From assembly GCA_002412965.1 (NCBI GenBank), contig DHWB01000004.1:124001-188000 (forward strand): a DNA stretch of 64,000 nt, in the 5' to 3' direction. A program made the translations under genes and the position numbers. Of this stretch, positions 42,640-52,105 are shown in pieces. The stretch's first letter is position 1; each line of letters begins with the position of its first letter. The DNA comes from Desulfomicrobium sp. UBA5193. Lineage in GTDB: Bacteria; Desulfobacterota; Desulfovibrionia; Desulfovibrionales; Desulfomicrobiaceae. The notes under the pieces are model-generated. The model was not told the DNA's origin, did no database searches, and worked only from the letters and a program-made list of their open reading frames with translations.

Positions 42640-43156
42640 AGCGGCGCCTCTGCTGATAAAAAGAGACCAGAAGGGCGGCCGCGCCCAGGCAGATGCCCAT
42701 GTCGGCAACATTGAACGCCGGCCAATGCCATTCCCCGGCATAGAAATCGAGAAAATCGACCACCATCCCGAGCCGCACCCGGTCCAGCAGGTTGCCCAGA
42801 GCGCCGCCCAGGATCAGCCCGAGCCCGTATACGTAGAACGGGCCGTCGTCCTCCTTGCTCCTGGCCAGGACCCAGATCAGGCCCACGGCCAGGATCGAGA
42901 CCACGATGAAGAAGGGCCGCTGCCAGTCGATGTCGTGGCTGTTCAGAAAGCCGAAGGCCGCGCCCTTGTTCAGGATGTGTACGATGTCGAAAAAATCGGG
43001 GATGACCGTGAAGCCCTTCTCCCAGACCGGAATGGTCTGCTGGATCCAGAACTTGGTCAGCTGGTCCAGGACAAAGACGATCGCCGCCACCAGGCCGATG
43101 GCTCGGTAGCGACGACCCATGTCGGGCGTGCAGGGAACGCGAACGACCTTAGGCAT
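42620..43156 (-). CDS. lspA: Lipoprotein signal peptidase II
   Basis: 178 residues. Four membrane helices; catalytic Asp pair in GNLLDRVRLG and FNVADMGICLG, and the family motifs VLDQLTKFWIQ and ILNKGAAFGFL. The usual FNVADSAI is FNVADMGI. It cleaves signal peptides of diacylglyceryl-lipoproteins. The start lies within the 3' end of ileS (8-base overlap), the classical ileS-lspA arrangement. Confidence 0.95.
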   Translation of the reverse strand: MPKVVRVPCTPDMGRRYRAIGLVAAIVFVLDQLTKFWIQQTIPVWEKGFTVIPDFFDIVHILNKGAAFGFLNSHDIDWQRPFFIVVSILAVGLIWVLARSKEDDGPFYVYGLGLILGGALGNLLDRVRLGMVVDFLDFYAGEWHWPAFNVADMGICLGAAALLVSFYQQRRRCVPDNS

Positions 43157-45959
43157 GGTATTCCTTCAGCACCTTCGTGCAGCGCGGGCAGGCCGTGGGA
43201 TGATCCGGGTCCGTGCCCAGGTTCTCGTCGTAGATCCAGCAGCGGGCGCATTTCTCGCCCTTGGCTTTGGCGATGACCACGGACACGTCCGCGACTTCGC
43301 CCTGGATGGCTTCGGCCGGAGCGGGCTCGGCGGTGATCACTGCCTGGCTGACGATGAACACGTCGCGCAGGTCAGAGGCCACCCCCGCCAGACGGGCATG
43401 GGTTTCGCCGGTGGCGTGCAGGGTCACCCTGGCGTCCAGGGAATGGCCCAGCGCCTTGGACTGGCGCAGGGGTTCGATGGCGCGGGTCACGTCGCCGCGC
43501 ACGGCGAAGACCAGATTCCAGGTTGCCTCTTCCTCTTCGGTCAAGAGCGCGCCTTCGAGCTCCGGCACGCGCATGGCGAAGACCGTGCTTCCGGCCGGGC
43601 GCATGGCTTCGGGCAGGTGCTGGAAGATTTCTTCGGCGGTGAAGCTCAGGATCGGGGCCATGTCGCCCATGATCATGAGCAGGATGTGGTGGAGCGCGGT
43701 CTGGGCCGAGCGGCGCTCGCGGCTGGTCGCGCCGTTGACGTAGGCGCGGTCCTTGATGATGTCCAGATAGTAGGAGCTCAGATCAGTGGTGCACAGGTTG
43801 TGCAGGGTATGGTAGACCTTGTGGAACTCGAAGCTCTCGTAGGCCGTCTGTATGGTCTGGTGTCTGCCGCGGACCATGTTCAGGGCGTAGCGGTCCAGAG
43901 GAAGCATGTCGGAGGTGGCCACCATGTCCGTGGCCGGGTTGAAATCGCTCAAGTTGCCGATGATGAAGCGGCAGGTGTTGCGGATCTTGCGGTAGGCATC
44001 GACCAGGCGGCCCAGGATCTCATCGGAGATGCGCAGATCCTCCTGGTAGTTCTCCGAGGCGACCCACAGGCGCAGCACTTCGGCGCCGTGCTTTTCGATG
44101 ATCTCCTGCGGCGCGACCACGTTGCCGATGGACTTGGACATCTTGCGGCCCTGGCCGTCGAGCACGAAGCCGTGGGTCAGTACGGTCTTGTAGGGCGGAA
44201 CGCCGCGCGTGCCCATGGAGGCCAGCAGCGAGGAGTGGAACCAGCCGCGATGCTGGTCCGTGCCTTCCAGGTACAGGTCCGCCGGGAAGGAGCACTCGGG
44301 TCGACCTTCGACCACGGCCGCGAAGCTGGTGCCGGAATCAAACCAGACATCGAGGATGTCGTCTTCCTTTTCCCAGTGCGTGCCGCCGCATTTCGGGCAG
44401 GTCAGGCCGTTTGGCACGACCTCGGACAGCGGCGCTTCGAACCAGTAGTCCGCGCCCGTGGGGTGGGTGGCGAAGCGGTCCACGATGCCATGCGCCCAGT
44501 CTCCGTCGAAATAGGCGTCCCCGCAGTCCGCGCACAAGAGGGCGATGATCGGCACGCCCCACATGCGCTGGCGCGAGATGCACCAGTCGGGGCGGAACTT
44601 GATCATGCTGTGGATGCGCTCCTTGCCCCAGGACGGGATCCAGCGCACGTCGTTGTCGATGGCGTCCAGCGTTTTGCCGCGCAGGTTGCCATGCTCCATG
44701 GTGATGAACCACTGGGTGGTGGCTCGGAAGATGACGGGCTTCTTGCAGCGCCAGCAGTGCGGGTAGGAATGCTTGATCTTCTCTCTGCCCAGAAGATGTC
44801 CGACCTCGGTCAGCTTGTCGATGACCAGCGGGTTGGCGGCAAAGACGTTCTTGCCGCCGAAGAATTCAACGCTCGGCAGAAATTTGGCTTCGTCGTCCAG
44901 CGGGGAGAGGATTTCGAGACCATAGCGCAGGCCGGTCTCATAGTCCTCCCGGCCGTGGCCGGGTGCGGTGTGTACGCAGCCCGTGCCCGCGTCGAGGGTC
45001 ACGTAATCGGCCGTGACCACGGGGGAGGGGCGGTCGTAAAAGGGGTGGCGGGCGATGAGCCCTTCAAGGGCGCTGCCCGAAACCGTCGCGCGCACGTTCC
45101 ACTCGGCCCAGCCGAAGCGCGTCGCGCATCCGGGAGCCAGCTCCTTGGCCAGGACGTAGAAGGCGTCTTCGACCTGGACAAGATCGTATTCAAAGTCCGG
45201 ATGCACGGCCACGGCGAGGTTGTCCGGGATGGTCCAGGGCGTGGTCGTCCAGATGACGATGAAGGTGTTGCCTGCCGCGGCCTGAGGGAAGACCTTCGAG
45301 AGCTCCTGCGCCTCAAGGGGAAAGCGCACGTAGATGGACGGCGAGGAGTGGTCGTCGTACTCGACTTCGGCCTCGGCCAGAGCCGTTTCGCAGGAGCCGC
45401 ACCAGTAGATGGGCTTCTTGTTGCGCTGCACGGAGCCGAGCTTATAGAAATTGGCCAGCTCGCGGGCCGTTGCCGTCTCGTAGTCCGGGGTCATGGTCAG
45501 GTATGGCTTGTCCCAGGTCCCGAGCACGCCCAGGCGTTTGAATTCCTCGCGCTGGATGTCCAGGTACCTGAGGGCGTAGGCGCGGCATTTCTTGCGGATC
45601 TCAAGGGTTGAGAAATTGTTCTTGCCGCCCAGCTCCTGCTCGACTTTCAGCTCGATGGGCAGGCCGTGGCAGTCCCAGCCAGGGACGTACTGGGCCTTGC
45701 GACCGGTCATGTTGCGATGCTTGACGATGATGTCTTTCAGGATCTTGTTCATGGCGTGGCCGATGTGGATATTGCCATTGGCGTAGGGCGGCCCGTCGTG
45801 CAGAACGTAAGGCTCCCTGCCGTCATTGGCCCCGATCATGGCCCCGTAGGCGTCATTCTCGTACCAGCCCTCCAGGACCTTGGGCTCGTTCTGGGTCAGG
45901 CTCGCCTTCATGGGAAAGGTCGTGGCGGGAAGATTCAGGGTTTTCTTGTAATCGCTCAT
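43149..45959 (-). CDS. ileS: Isoleucyl-tRNA synthetase
   Basis: 936 residues, normal for the bacterial enzyme. The HIGH motif is in PPYANGNIHIGHAMNK and the KMSKS motif in GQGRKMSKSIGNVV. CP1 editing-domain motif TTPWTIPDN is present. C-terminal zinc finger: CARCWIYDE and CPRCTKVL. GGAGG precedes the ATG. It heads the ileS-lspA-lgt operon. Several very long open frames run antisense through it; they are by-products of GC-rich codon use. Confidence 0.98.
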   Translation of the reverse strand: MSDYKKTLNLPATTFPMKASLTQNEPKVLEGWYENDAYGAMIGANDGREPYVLHDGPPYANGNIHIGHAMNKILKDIIVKHRNMTGRKAQYVPGWDCHGLPIELKVEQELGGKNNFSTLEIRKKCRAYALRYLDIQREEFKRLGVLGTWDKPYLTMTPDYETATARELANFYKLGSVQRNKKPIYWCGSCETALAEAEVEYDDHSSPSIYVRFPLEAQELSKVFPQAAAGNTFIVIWTTTPWTIPDNLAVAVHPDFEYDLVQVEDAFYVLAKELAPGCATRFGWAEWNVRATVSGSALEGLIARHPFYDRPSPVVTADYVTLDAGTGCVHTAPGHGREDYETGLRYGLEILSPLDDEAKFLPSVEFFGGKNVFAANPLVIDKLTEVGHLLGREKIKHSYPHCWRCKKPVIFRATTQWFITMEHGNLRGKTLDAIDNDVRWIPSWGKERIHSMIKFRPDWCISRQRMWGVPIIALLCADCGDAYFDGDWAHGIVDRFATHPTGADYWFEAPLSEVVPNGLTCPKCGGTHWEKEDDILDVWFDSGTSFAAVVEGRPECSFPADLYLEGTDQHRGWFHSSLLASMGTRGVPPYKTVLTHGFVLDGQGRKMSKSIGNVVAPQEIIEKHGAEVLRLWVASENYQEDLRISDEILGRLVDAYRKIRNTCRFIIGNLSDFNPATDMVATSDMLPLDRYALNMVRGRHQTIQTAYESFEFHKVYHTLHNLCTTDLSSYYLDIIKDRAYVNGATSRERRSAQTALHHILLMIMGDMAPILSFTAEEIFQHLPEAMRPAGSTVFAMRVPELEGALLTEEEEATWNLVFAVRGDVTRAIEPLRQSKALGHSLDARVTLHATGETHARLAGVASDLRDVFIVSQAVITAEPAPAEAIQGEVADVSVVIAKAKGEKCARCWIYDENLGTDPDHPTACPRCTKVLKEYHA

Positions 45960-46090
45960 GGGAAGGCATTCCTCCGGGTTATCTGCTGTGCCGACGGGCC
46001 ACGGGCCAAGGTGGCGTGCACATGTGTTCGTTGTATAATGAAGGGCAGAACAGTGGAATATCCCGCACCCGAAGTCAAGTTTGAAGCGGG

Positions 46091-47068
46091 TTACAGCCTC
46101 TTTTCCCAGTTGTAGGCCGACAGCGCGATGCCTTCGATGTCGTCATGCGCGGGTTCCCAGCGCATTGTCGCCCGGATGCGGGCCGGATTGGAGATGAGCG
46201 CCGGAGGGTCGCCGGCCCGGCGGGGGCTCTCGATGACGGGAAAATCGATGCCGCTGGCCTGCTTCACGGCGGCCACGATCTCGCGCACCGAATAGCCGTG
46301 GCCGTAGCCGCAGTTGAAGATGTCCGAAGGTTTCCCGGCCTCAAGGTGCGCAAGGGACAGGACGTGGGCGTCGGCCAGGTCGGCCACATGGATGTAGTCG
46401 CGGATGCAGGTCCCGTCGGGCGTGTCGTAGTCCGTACCGAAGATGTGCAGCGCCTCTCTGCGGCCAAGGGCGGCCTGGGACGCGACCTTGATCAGGTGCG
46501 TGGCGTCGGGGGTGGATTGTCCGATGCGTCCCTTGGGGTCGGCCCCTGCCACGTTGAAATAGCGCAGGATGACGAAGGAGAAGTCCGGGTGCGCGGCGGC
46601 CGTGTCCTCTATGACCCATTCGCTCATGAGCTTGGTCCGGCCGTAGGGATTGATGGGCAGGGTCGGGCTCTCCTCGGTCACGGCGGAGGTCTCGGGCATG
46701 CCGTAGACCGCGGCGGTGGAGGAGAAGATGAAACGCGGGATAGCGTTCCGGACCGCGAGGCGGATCAGCTCCGTCGTGTTGTTCGTGTTGTTCAGGTAGT
46801 ACTTGAGCGGGTTTTCCACGGACTCGGGCACGACGATGGACCCGGCGAAGTGCAGCACCGCTGAAAATTTTTCGTCCTGCATGAGCCTGTCCAGTTTCGC
46901 GGTGTCGGCCAGGTCGCCGACCACGAGGCGGGCCGGGGGCAGCACGGCTTCGGCCTTGCCCGTGGACAGGTTGTCATAGACCACGACATCGTATCCGGCC
47001 AGGATCAGGGCCAGGGTCGTGTGGGAACCTATATATCCGGCGCCGCCGGTGACAAGAACTTTGGACAT
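46091..47068 (-). CDS. galE: UDP-glucose 4-epimerase
   Basis: 325 residues from the ATG at 47068 (AAAGGAGAAACTC upstream). NAD loop VTGGAGYIGSHTTL, YGRTK containing the catalytic Tyr-Lys (NPYGRTKLMSEWV), the SSTAAVYG loop and the C-terminal FNCGYGHGYSVREIV. The GalE pattern is complete. It supplies UDP-galactose for cell-surface polysaccharide. The divergent protease gene begins 110 bases away. Confidence 0.95.
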   Translation of the reverse strand: MSKVLVTGGAGYIGSHTTLALILAGYDVVVYDNLSTGKAEAVLPPARLVVGDLADTAKLDRLMQDEKFSAVLHFAGSIVVPESVENPLKYYLNNTNNTTELIRLAVRNAIPRFIFSSTAAVYGMPETSAVTEESPTLPINPYGRTKLMSEWVIEDTAAAHPDFSFVILRYFNVAGADPKGRIGQSTPDATHLIKVASQAALGRREALHIFGTDYDTPDGTCIRDYIHVADLADAHVLSLAHLEAGKPSDIFNCGYGHGYSVREIVAAVKQASGIDFPVIESPRRAGDPPALISNPARIRATMRWEPAHDDIEGIALSAYNWEKRL

Positions 47069-47177
47069 GAGTTTCTCCTTTGTTGAGATTGACATTGCAG
47101 CCTCGGACTTTACAGAAAGCGTTCGTCCTTGCAAAGAGAACTGGCTCCGCAAGTTGCAAGTTCGGCGCGGGGAGCAC

Positions 47178-50120
47178 ATGAAAAAACTGTTTCGAGGAGA
47201 TCACCCACCCATGCCCACCGGATTCACCCGCGTTTCTTCCGTATATGTTCAGGAAATTGCCTCACAGGCTGATGTCTACGTCCACGACAGGACAGGGGCG
47301 CGCATCCTGTCCATGCGCAACGAGGACGAAAACAAGGTCTTCGGCATCAGCTTTCGCACCCCGCCGTCCGATTCGACCGGCGTGGCCCATATCCTGGAAC
47401 ATTCGGTGCTGTGCGGGTCGCGCAAGTATCCGGTCAAGGAGCCGTTTGTCGATCTTCTGAAGGGCTCCCTGCAGACCTTCCTGAACGCCATGACCTATCC
47501 GGACAAGACCTGCTATCCTGTGGCCAGCCAGAATCTGAAGGATTTTTACAACCTCGTGGACGTGTACCTCGACGCGGTCTTTTTTCCGCGCATCACCCCC
47601 GAGATCTTCGAGCAGGAGGGCTGGCACCTGGACCTGCCGGCCGTGGACGCGGAACTGGCGATCAAGGGCGTGGTCTACAATGAAATGAAGGGCGTGTACT
47701 CCTCGCCGGATTCGCAGCTGGCCGAACATTCCCAGCAGTCGCTCTTCCCCGACACGACCTATGGGCTGGACTCCGGCGGCAACCCAAGCGCCATCGTGGA
47801 CCTGACCTACGAGCAGTTCCTGGATTTTCACCGCACCTATTACCATCCCTCCAACGCCTGGATCTTTTTTTATGGGGATGACGAACCAGAGGCCCGGTTC
47901 GAGATGCTGCGTGAATACCTGGACCAGTTTTCTGCCCTGGACGTGCCTTCGACCATCGCTCTGCAGGGTCCTCTGGCCGGCCCCCTGGAACTGCGCCGCA
48001 GCTTCGAGGCCATGGGCGAGGATGACGAGCCGCTGGGCATGTTGACCATGAACTGGCTCCTGCCTGGCCGGGAAGATCCCGAGACCGTCCTGGCCTGCAA
48101 GATCCTTGACGGGCTCCTCACCGGCATGGACGCTTCGCCCCTGCGCAAGGCGCTGATCGAGTCGGGCCTGGGCGAGGACCTGACCGGCGCGGGCGTTGAG
48201 CACGAGATGGCCCAGATGTATTTTTCCGTGGGCATGAAGGGCGTGCTGCCGGAAAATTTTGGGGCTGTCCGCGAGCTGATCGTCGGCACCATGGAAGACA
48301 TTGTCGCGCGCGGTTTTGACGCCGATCTGATCGAGGCCGGGATCAACTCGGCCGAATTCGACCTGCGCGAGAACAACACCGGCGCCTATCCGCGCGGCCT
48401 CATGGTCATGCTGCGGGCGCTGGGATCGTGGCTGTATGATCGGGACCCGTTGGCCCTGGTCGCCTTCGAGACCCCCCTTGCGGGCTTGAAGGCGCGTCTG
48501 GCCCGGGGCGAAAAGGTCTTCGAGGAGATCATCGCCCGCCATATTCTGGGTAACCCCCACGCAAGCGTTGTCATCCTTGAGCCCGAAGCCGATCAGGCGG
48601 CCCGCATCCAGGAAGCGGAGAACGCCTTGATCCGCACCCTGCGCGAGGCTCGCGCCGATCTGTCCGACGAGGAACTGGTCCGGCGCACGGAGATGCTGCG
48701 CAACATGCAGGAGACCCCTGATGCGCCGGAGGCTCTGGCGCTCCTGCCCTGTCTGTCCCGTGAGGACATCGACCCCAGGGTGCGCACCGTGCCCACTGAA
48801 GTGCGGGACTGGGAGCAGGCGACGGCCCTGCTGCACGACCTGCCGACCAACAATATCTGCTATATGGATCTGGCGCTGGACATGAGCGCGGTGCCGGAGC
48901 GCCTCATTCCGCTCATACCCCTCTTCGGCCGCGCCCTGACCGAGATGGGCACCATCAAGGAAGACTACGTCTCCTTTTCCAAACGCATCAACAGCAAGAC
49001 CGGCGGGGTCTATGCCAGAAGCCTCCTGTCCCAGCGCGAGGCGGGTCCGGAGCCCGTGGCCCGGCTGGTGGTGCGCGCCAAGGCCATCGGCGAGCGTGTG
49101 AGCGACATGCTGGGCATTGTCCGCGACGCCCTGACCCTGACCCGCTTCGACGACCGCGAGCGTTTTCGGCAGATGGTGCTGGAGGAAAAGGCCGGCCTCG
49201 AACACGCCCTGGTGCCTTCGGGCCATCATTTCGTGGGCCTGCGCCTGCGGTCGCGCTTCAACCTGGCCGACAGCCTGCAGGAGCGCATGGGCGGCATCGA
49301 GAACCTCCTTTTCCTGCGTGAGTTGGCCGCAAGGATCGACAGCGACTGGTCAGGGGTCCTGGCCGATCTGGAATCCGTGCGCGAGGCACTGGTTCGCAGG
49401 GAGGGGGCGGTCCTGAATCTGACCATGGACGAGGGGATGCTCTCCGCGCATGCGGACGGATTCCGGGAATTCGTAAGCACCTTGCCGGGCGGCTTGTCCC
49501 TGGCCGCGTCCTGGTCCGGGCCTGGCGCGGCGGAGCATGAAGGCCTGATTATTCCCGCGCAGGTCAACTACGTGGGCAAGATTTGCGATCTGCACCGGGC
49601 CGGTTACGCGTTTCATGCGTCGAGCCTGGTGGCGAGCAAGTACCTGCGCACGACCTGGCTTTGGGAGCAGGTCCGGGTTCTGGGCGGGGCGTACGGAGGT
49701 TTCTGCAACTACGGCCGCCTCTCGGGGCTGATGAGCTTCGGCTCCTACCGCGACCCGAACATCTCTTCCACGCTCGCCGCCTTCGACGGGTGCGGAAAGT
49801 TTCTGGAAACCGTCAGCCTCGACAAGGGCGAGCTGCTGAAGGCGATCATCGGCACGTCCGGGGATCTCGATCCGTATCAGCTGCCCGATTCCAAGGGTTT
49901 CACGGCCATGAGCCAGCATCTGGCCGGTGTGACCACCGAGACCAGGCAGCGCATCCGGGACGAGGTCCTGGCCACGGACGAACGTCATTTCCGTGAATTC
50001 GGGGCGCTCTTGCGCGAGGCCGCCGCCTCCGGACTGGTCTGCGTGCTGGGCGGGGAAGACGCCCTGGCCAAGGCCCAGGCTCAGGGGCTTGAGTTGCCCC
50101 GCAAGCTTCGCCTCCTGTAG
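47178..50120 (+). CDS. M16C presequence-protease-like zinc metallopeptidase
   Basis: 980 residues from the ATG at 47178 (GGGGAG upstream); Met at 47211 is an alternative start. Inverted zinc motif HILEHSVLCGS (HxxEH) with the downstream Glu in NEMKGVYSSPDSQL. Four M16-type repeats form two halves joined by a helical linker, matching human PreP/falcilysin and bacterial M16C enzymes. It degrades small peptides; bacterial forms are cytoplasmic or periplasmic, and no signal peptide is seen here. The C-terminus (RKLRLL) is followed at once by hairpins. Confidence 0.93.
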   Translation: MKKLFRGDHPPMPTGFTRVSSVYVQEIASQADVYVHDRTGARILSMRNEDENKVFGISFRTPPSDSTGVAHILEHSVLCGSRKYPVKEPFVDLLKGSLQTFLNAMTYPDKTCYPVASQNLKDFYNLVDVYLDAVFFPRITPEIFEQEGWHLDLPAVDAELAIKGVVYNEMKGVYSSPDSQLAEHSQQSLFPDTTYGLDSGGNPSAIVDLTYEQFLDFHRTYYHPSNAWIFFYGDDEPEARFEMLREYLDQFSALDVPSTIALQGPLAGPLELRRSFEAMGEDDEPLGMLTMNWLLPGREDPETVLACKILDGLLTGMDASPLRKALIESGLGEDLTGAGVEHEMAQMYFSVGMKGVLPENFGAVRELIVGTMEDIVARGFDADLIEAGINSAEFDLRENNTGAYPRGLMVMLRALGSWLYDRDPLALVAFETPLAGLKARLARGEKVFEEIIARHILGNPHASVVILEPEADQAARIQEAENALIRTLREARADLSDEELVRRTEMLRNMQETPDAPEALALLPCLSREDIDPRVRTVPTEVRDWEQATALLHDLPTNNICYMDLALDMSAVPERLIPLIPLFGRALTEMGTIKEDYVSFSKRINSKTGGVYARSLLSQREAGPEPVARLVVRAKAIGERVSDMLGIVRDALTLTRFDDRERFRQMVLEEKAGLEHALVPSGHHFVGLRLRSRFNLADSLQERMGGIENLLFLRELAARIDSDWSGVLADLESVREALVRREGAVLNLTMDEGMLSAHADGFREFVSTLPGGLSLAASWSGPGAAEHEGLIIPAQVNYVGKICDLHRAGYAFHASSLVASKYLRTTWLWEQVRVLGGAYGGFCNYGRLSGLMSFGSYRDPNISSTLAAFDGCGKFLETVSLDKGELLKAIIGTSGDLDPYQLPDSKGFTAMSQHLAGVTTETRQRIRDEVLATDERHFREFGALLREAAASGLVCVLGGEDALAKAQAQGLELPRKLRLL

Positions 50121-50124
50121 CCGG

Positions 50125-50173
50125 CTGTTCAAAAAGGCTCAATTGCCGCGTTGCCGCAAGCCTTTTTGAACAG
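50125..50173. terminator. Perfect 15-bp inverted repeat after the protease gene
   Basis: CTGTTCAAAAAGGCT (50125-50139) is exactly complemented by AGCCTTTTTGAACAG (50159-50173). It starts four bases after the protease stop. It resembles the end of the CTAG-bounded elements but has no CTAG on either side. A bidirectional terminator is the simplest reading. Confidence 0.6.
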
Positions 50174-50226
50174 ATTGCTTCGCACTGAAAGGTTTATTCA
50201 TCTTTTAACCGGCAGGCTGCCGGAAG

Positions 50227-50276
50227 AGCTCAAGGCCGCATCCGTGTTCGTACGGGTCGTGGCCTTGAGCTTTTTT
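50227..50276 (+). terminator. Intrinsic terminator in the 390-bp spacer
   Basis: AGCTCAAGGCC (50227-50237) and GGCCTTGAGCT (50261-50271) form a perfect 11-bp stem followed by T5. The spacer 50121-50510 has no convincing gene; a 69-codon frame at 50151 runs through both hairpins and is rejected. The remaining ~230 bases presumably hold the promoter of the HD-GYP cluster, but I cannot pick -35/-10 boxes with confidence. Confidence 0.7.
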
Positions 50277-50510
50277 GTCCATGTCCTCGACATGTTTTCC
50301 AGGTGTCGCGGGAGCGACTCCGCACTGACGCTGCCTATGAGGACACGTTGCGCAGCGTAACGCACAGTGGGCTGTTATTGAAGTGTTTCATGGTATAAGT
50401 CGGGATTTTAAAAAGGTTTTGATAAATTATCGAGCCCGTGGCAAGAACGAGAGACGCAACCTTTTCCGTCAGGCGTGAACACAATGCGTTGCCTTCACGC
50501 GGAGAACCAG

Positions 50511-52079
50511 ATGGATGATATCACTCGCAGCGTTTCCAGCTCCCGTTCGGATGAACTTTTTTTTGCCGATGAACTGGAAACGTCCCGGTCCCGTACCTTG
50601 CCCAGCTGGAAGCTGCTCATCGTCGACGATGAGGAGGAGGTGCACGTCATCACCAGGATGGTGCTGGAGGGGCTGACCTTTTCGGGGAAGGGGTTGACCT
50701 TCCTGAGCGCCTATTCCGCACAGCAGGCCAGGGAGATTTTGCTCGAGCAGCGCGATATCGCAGTGATCCTGCTCGATGTGGTCATGGAGACGGGGCAGGC
50801 GGGCCTGGAGCTGGTTGAGATCATCCGCTCCGAGCTCGGCAACCGCATGGTGCGCATCATCCTGCGTACGGGCCAGCCGGGGCAGGCTCCGGAGCGGGAG
50901 GTCATCACCCGCTACGACATAAATGATTACAAGCAGAAGACCGAGCTCACGGCCCAGAAGCTTTTTTCGACCGTGACCACCGCCATCCGCTCCTTCCATG
51001 ACCTAAGCACCATCGAGAAAAGCCGTCAGGGGCTGGACCTCATCATCAGCTCGACCAAGGGCCTGTTCGCACGCCGCAACATGGAGCTTTTCGCCAAGGG
51101 AGTGCTGGATCAGATGAGTTCCCTGCTGCGGGTCAACGAGGATTGTCTTTTTCTGCATTCCCCGTCCGGCTTTGCGGCCACGGTCAGGGACGGCGACATC
51201 GCAGTGCTCGCCGGCACGGGCGAATTCGCTCAATGCGGGTCGGAGGGCCTGGGCTGCGTCCTGGATGACGAGGTGACACAGGCCTTGCAGCGGGCTGTGG
51301 CCGACAAGAAGAGCGTCTTTGCCGAGAATTCTTTTGTGCAGTATTTCCGCTCCAGGCGCGGCTCCGAAAATCTGCTCTATTTTCGTCTCGATCGCTCTCT
51401 GAACCCCTTCGAGCGCAGACTGGTGCAGGTTTTTTCGGGCAACGTGGCCATCGCGCTCGACAACATGCAGCTCAACCTGGAGCTCGCGCATAGCCAGAAG
51501 GAGATCATTTTCACCCTGGGCGAGTGCGTCGAGTCCCGCTCCAAGGAGACAGCCAGCCATGTGCGGCGCGTTTCCGAGTGCTGCAGGCACCTTGCCGGTC
51601 TGCTCGGCCTTGACGCCCAGGACGCGGATCTCGTCCGGCTGGCCTCGCCCATGCATGACGTGGGCAAGATCGGCATCCCGGATTCCATTCTGCTCAAGCC
51701 CGGCAAGCTGACCGTCGAAGAATTCGAGATCATGAAAACCCACACCCTGCTCGGCTATCATATCCTGAAAGGGTCCGCCCGTCCGATCATGCAGGCGGCG
51801 GCGGTCATTGCCTTCGAGCATCATGAGCGCTGGAACGGGGAAGGGTATCCCCGGGGATTGGCCGGTGACGGCATCCATCCTTATGGGCGAATCGTCTGTC
51901 TGGTCGATGTCTTCGACTCCCTGCTGTCCCGCAGGGTGTACAAGGAGCCGTGGTCCCTGGAGGAAACGCGCGATTTCATCCTGCGCGAAAGAGGATGCAT
52001 GTTTGATCCGCACATGGTCGACGTCCTGATTCGCGAGCTGGAATCCTTTGTCGCCATTCGTCAGCAATTTCCGGATTGA
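50511..52079 (+). CDS. Response regulator REC-DUF3369-HD-GYP, paralogue 1
   Basis: 522 residues from the ATG at 50511 (GGAGAACCAG upstream); an in-frame ATG at 50475 is possible. Receiver (~35-160): LLIVDDEEEVHVITRMV, VILLDVVMETGQAG. DUF3369 (~165-330) begins KTELTAQKLFSTVTTAIRSF. HD-GYP (~335-515): MHDVGKIGIPDSILLKPGKL (HD at 382-383) and HHERWNGEGYPRGL, where the usual Asp before Gly is Asn442. It is first of three tandem paralogues in one operon. The phosphatase fold is otherwise complete. Confidence 0.9.
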   Translation: MDDITRSVSSSRSDELFFADELETSRSRTLPSWKLLIVDDEEEVHVITRMVLEGLTFSGKGLTFLSAYSAQQAREILLEQRDIAVILLDVVMETGQAGLELVEIIRSELGNRMVRIILRTGQPGQAPEREVITRYDINDYKQKTELTAQKLFSTVTTAIRSFHDLSTIEKSRQGLDLIISSTKGLFARRNMELFAKGVLDQMSSLLRVNEDCLFLHSPSGFAATVRDGDIAVLAGTGEFAQCGSEGLGCVLDDEVTQALQRAVADKKSVFAENSFVQYFRSRRGSENLLYFRLDRSLNPFERRLVQVFSGNVAIALDNMQLNLELAHSQKEIIFTLGECVESRSKETASHVRRVSECCRHLAGLLGLDAQDADLVRLASPMHDVGKIGIPDSILLKPGKLTVEEFEIMKTHTLLGYHILKGSARPIMQAAAVIAFEHHERWNGEGYPRGLAGDGIHPYGRIVCLVDVFDSLLSRRVYKEPWSLEETRDFILRERGCMFDPHMVDVLIRELESFVAIRQQFPD

Positions 52080-52105
52080 TCTTACCCAAACGGAGCCCCT
52101 TTTTC

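Noticed and set aside
43119..45611. Long open frame antisense to ileS (over 800 codons)
   Set aside because: It has the repetitive His/Gln/Gly/Val-rich composition of a reversed GC-rich frame, no RBS and no motif, while ileS is certain on the other strand.
50125..50173. Fourth copy of the CTAG-bounded element after the protease gene
   Set aside because: The GGCTGTTCAAAAAGGC start resembles the element end, but no CTAG flanks or internal block are present; treated as a simple hairpin.
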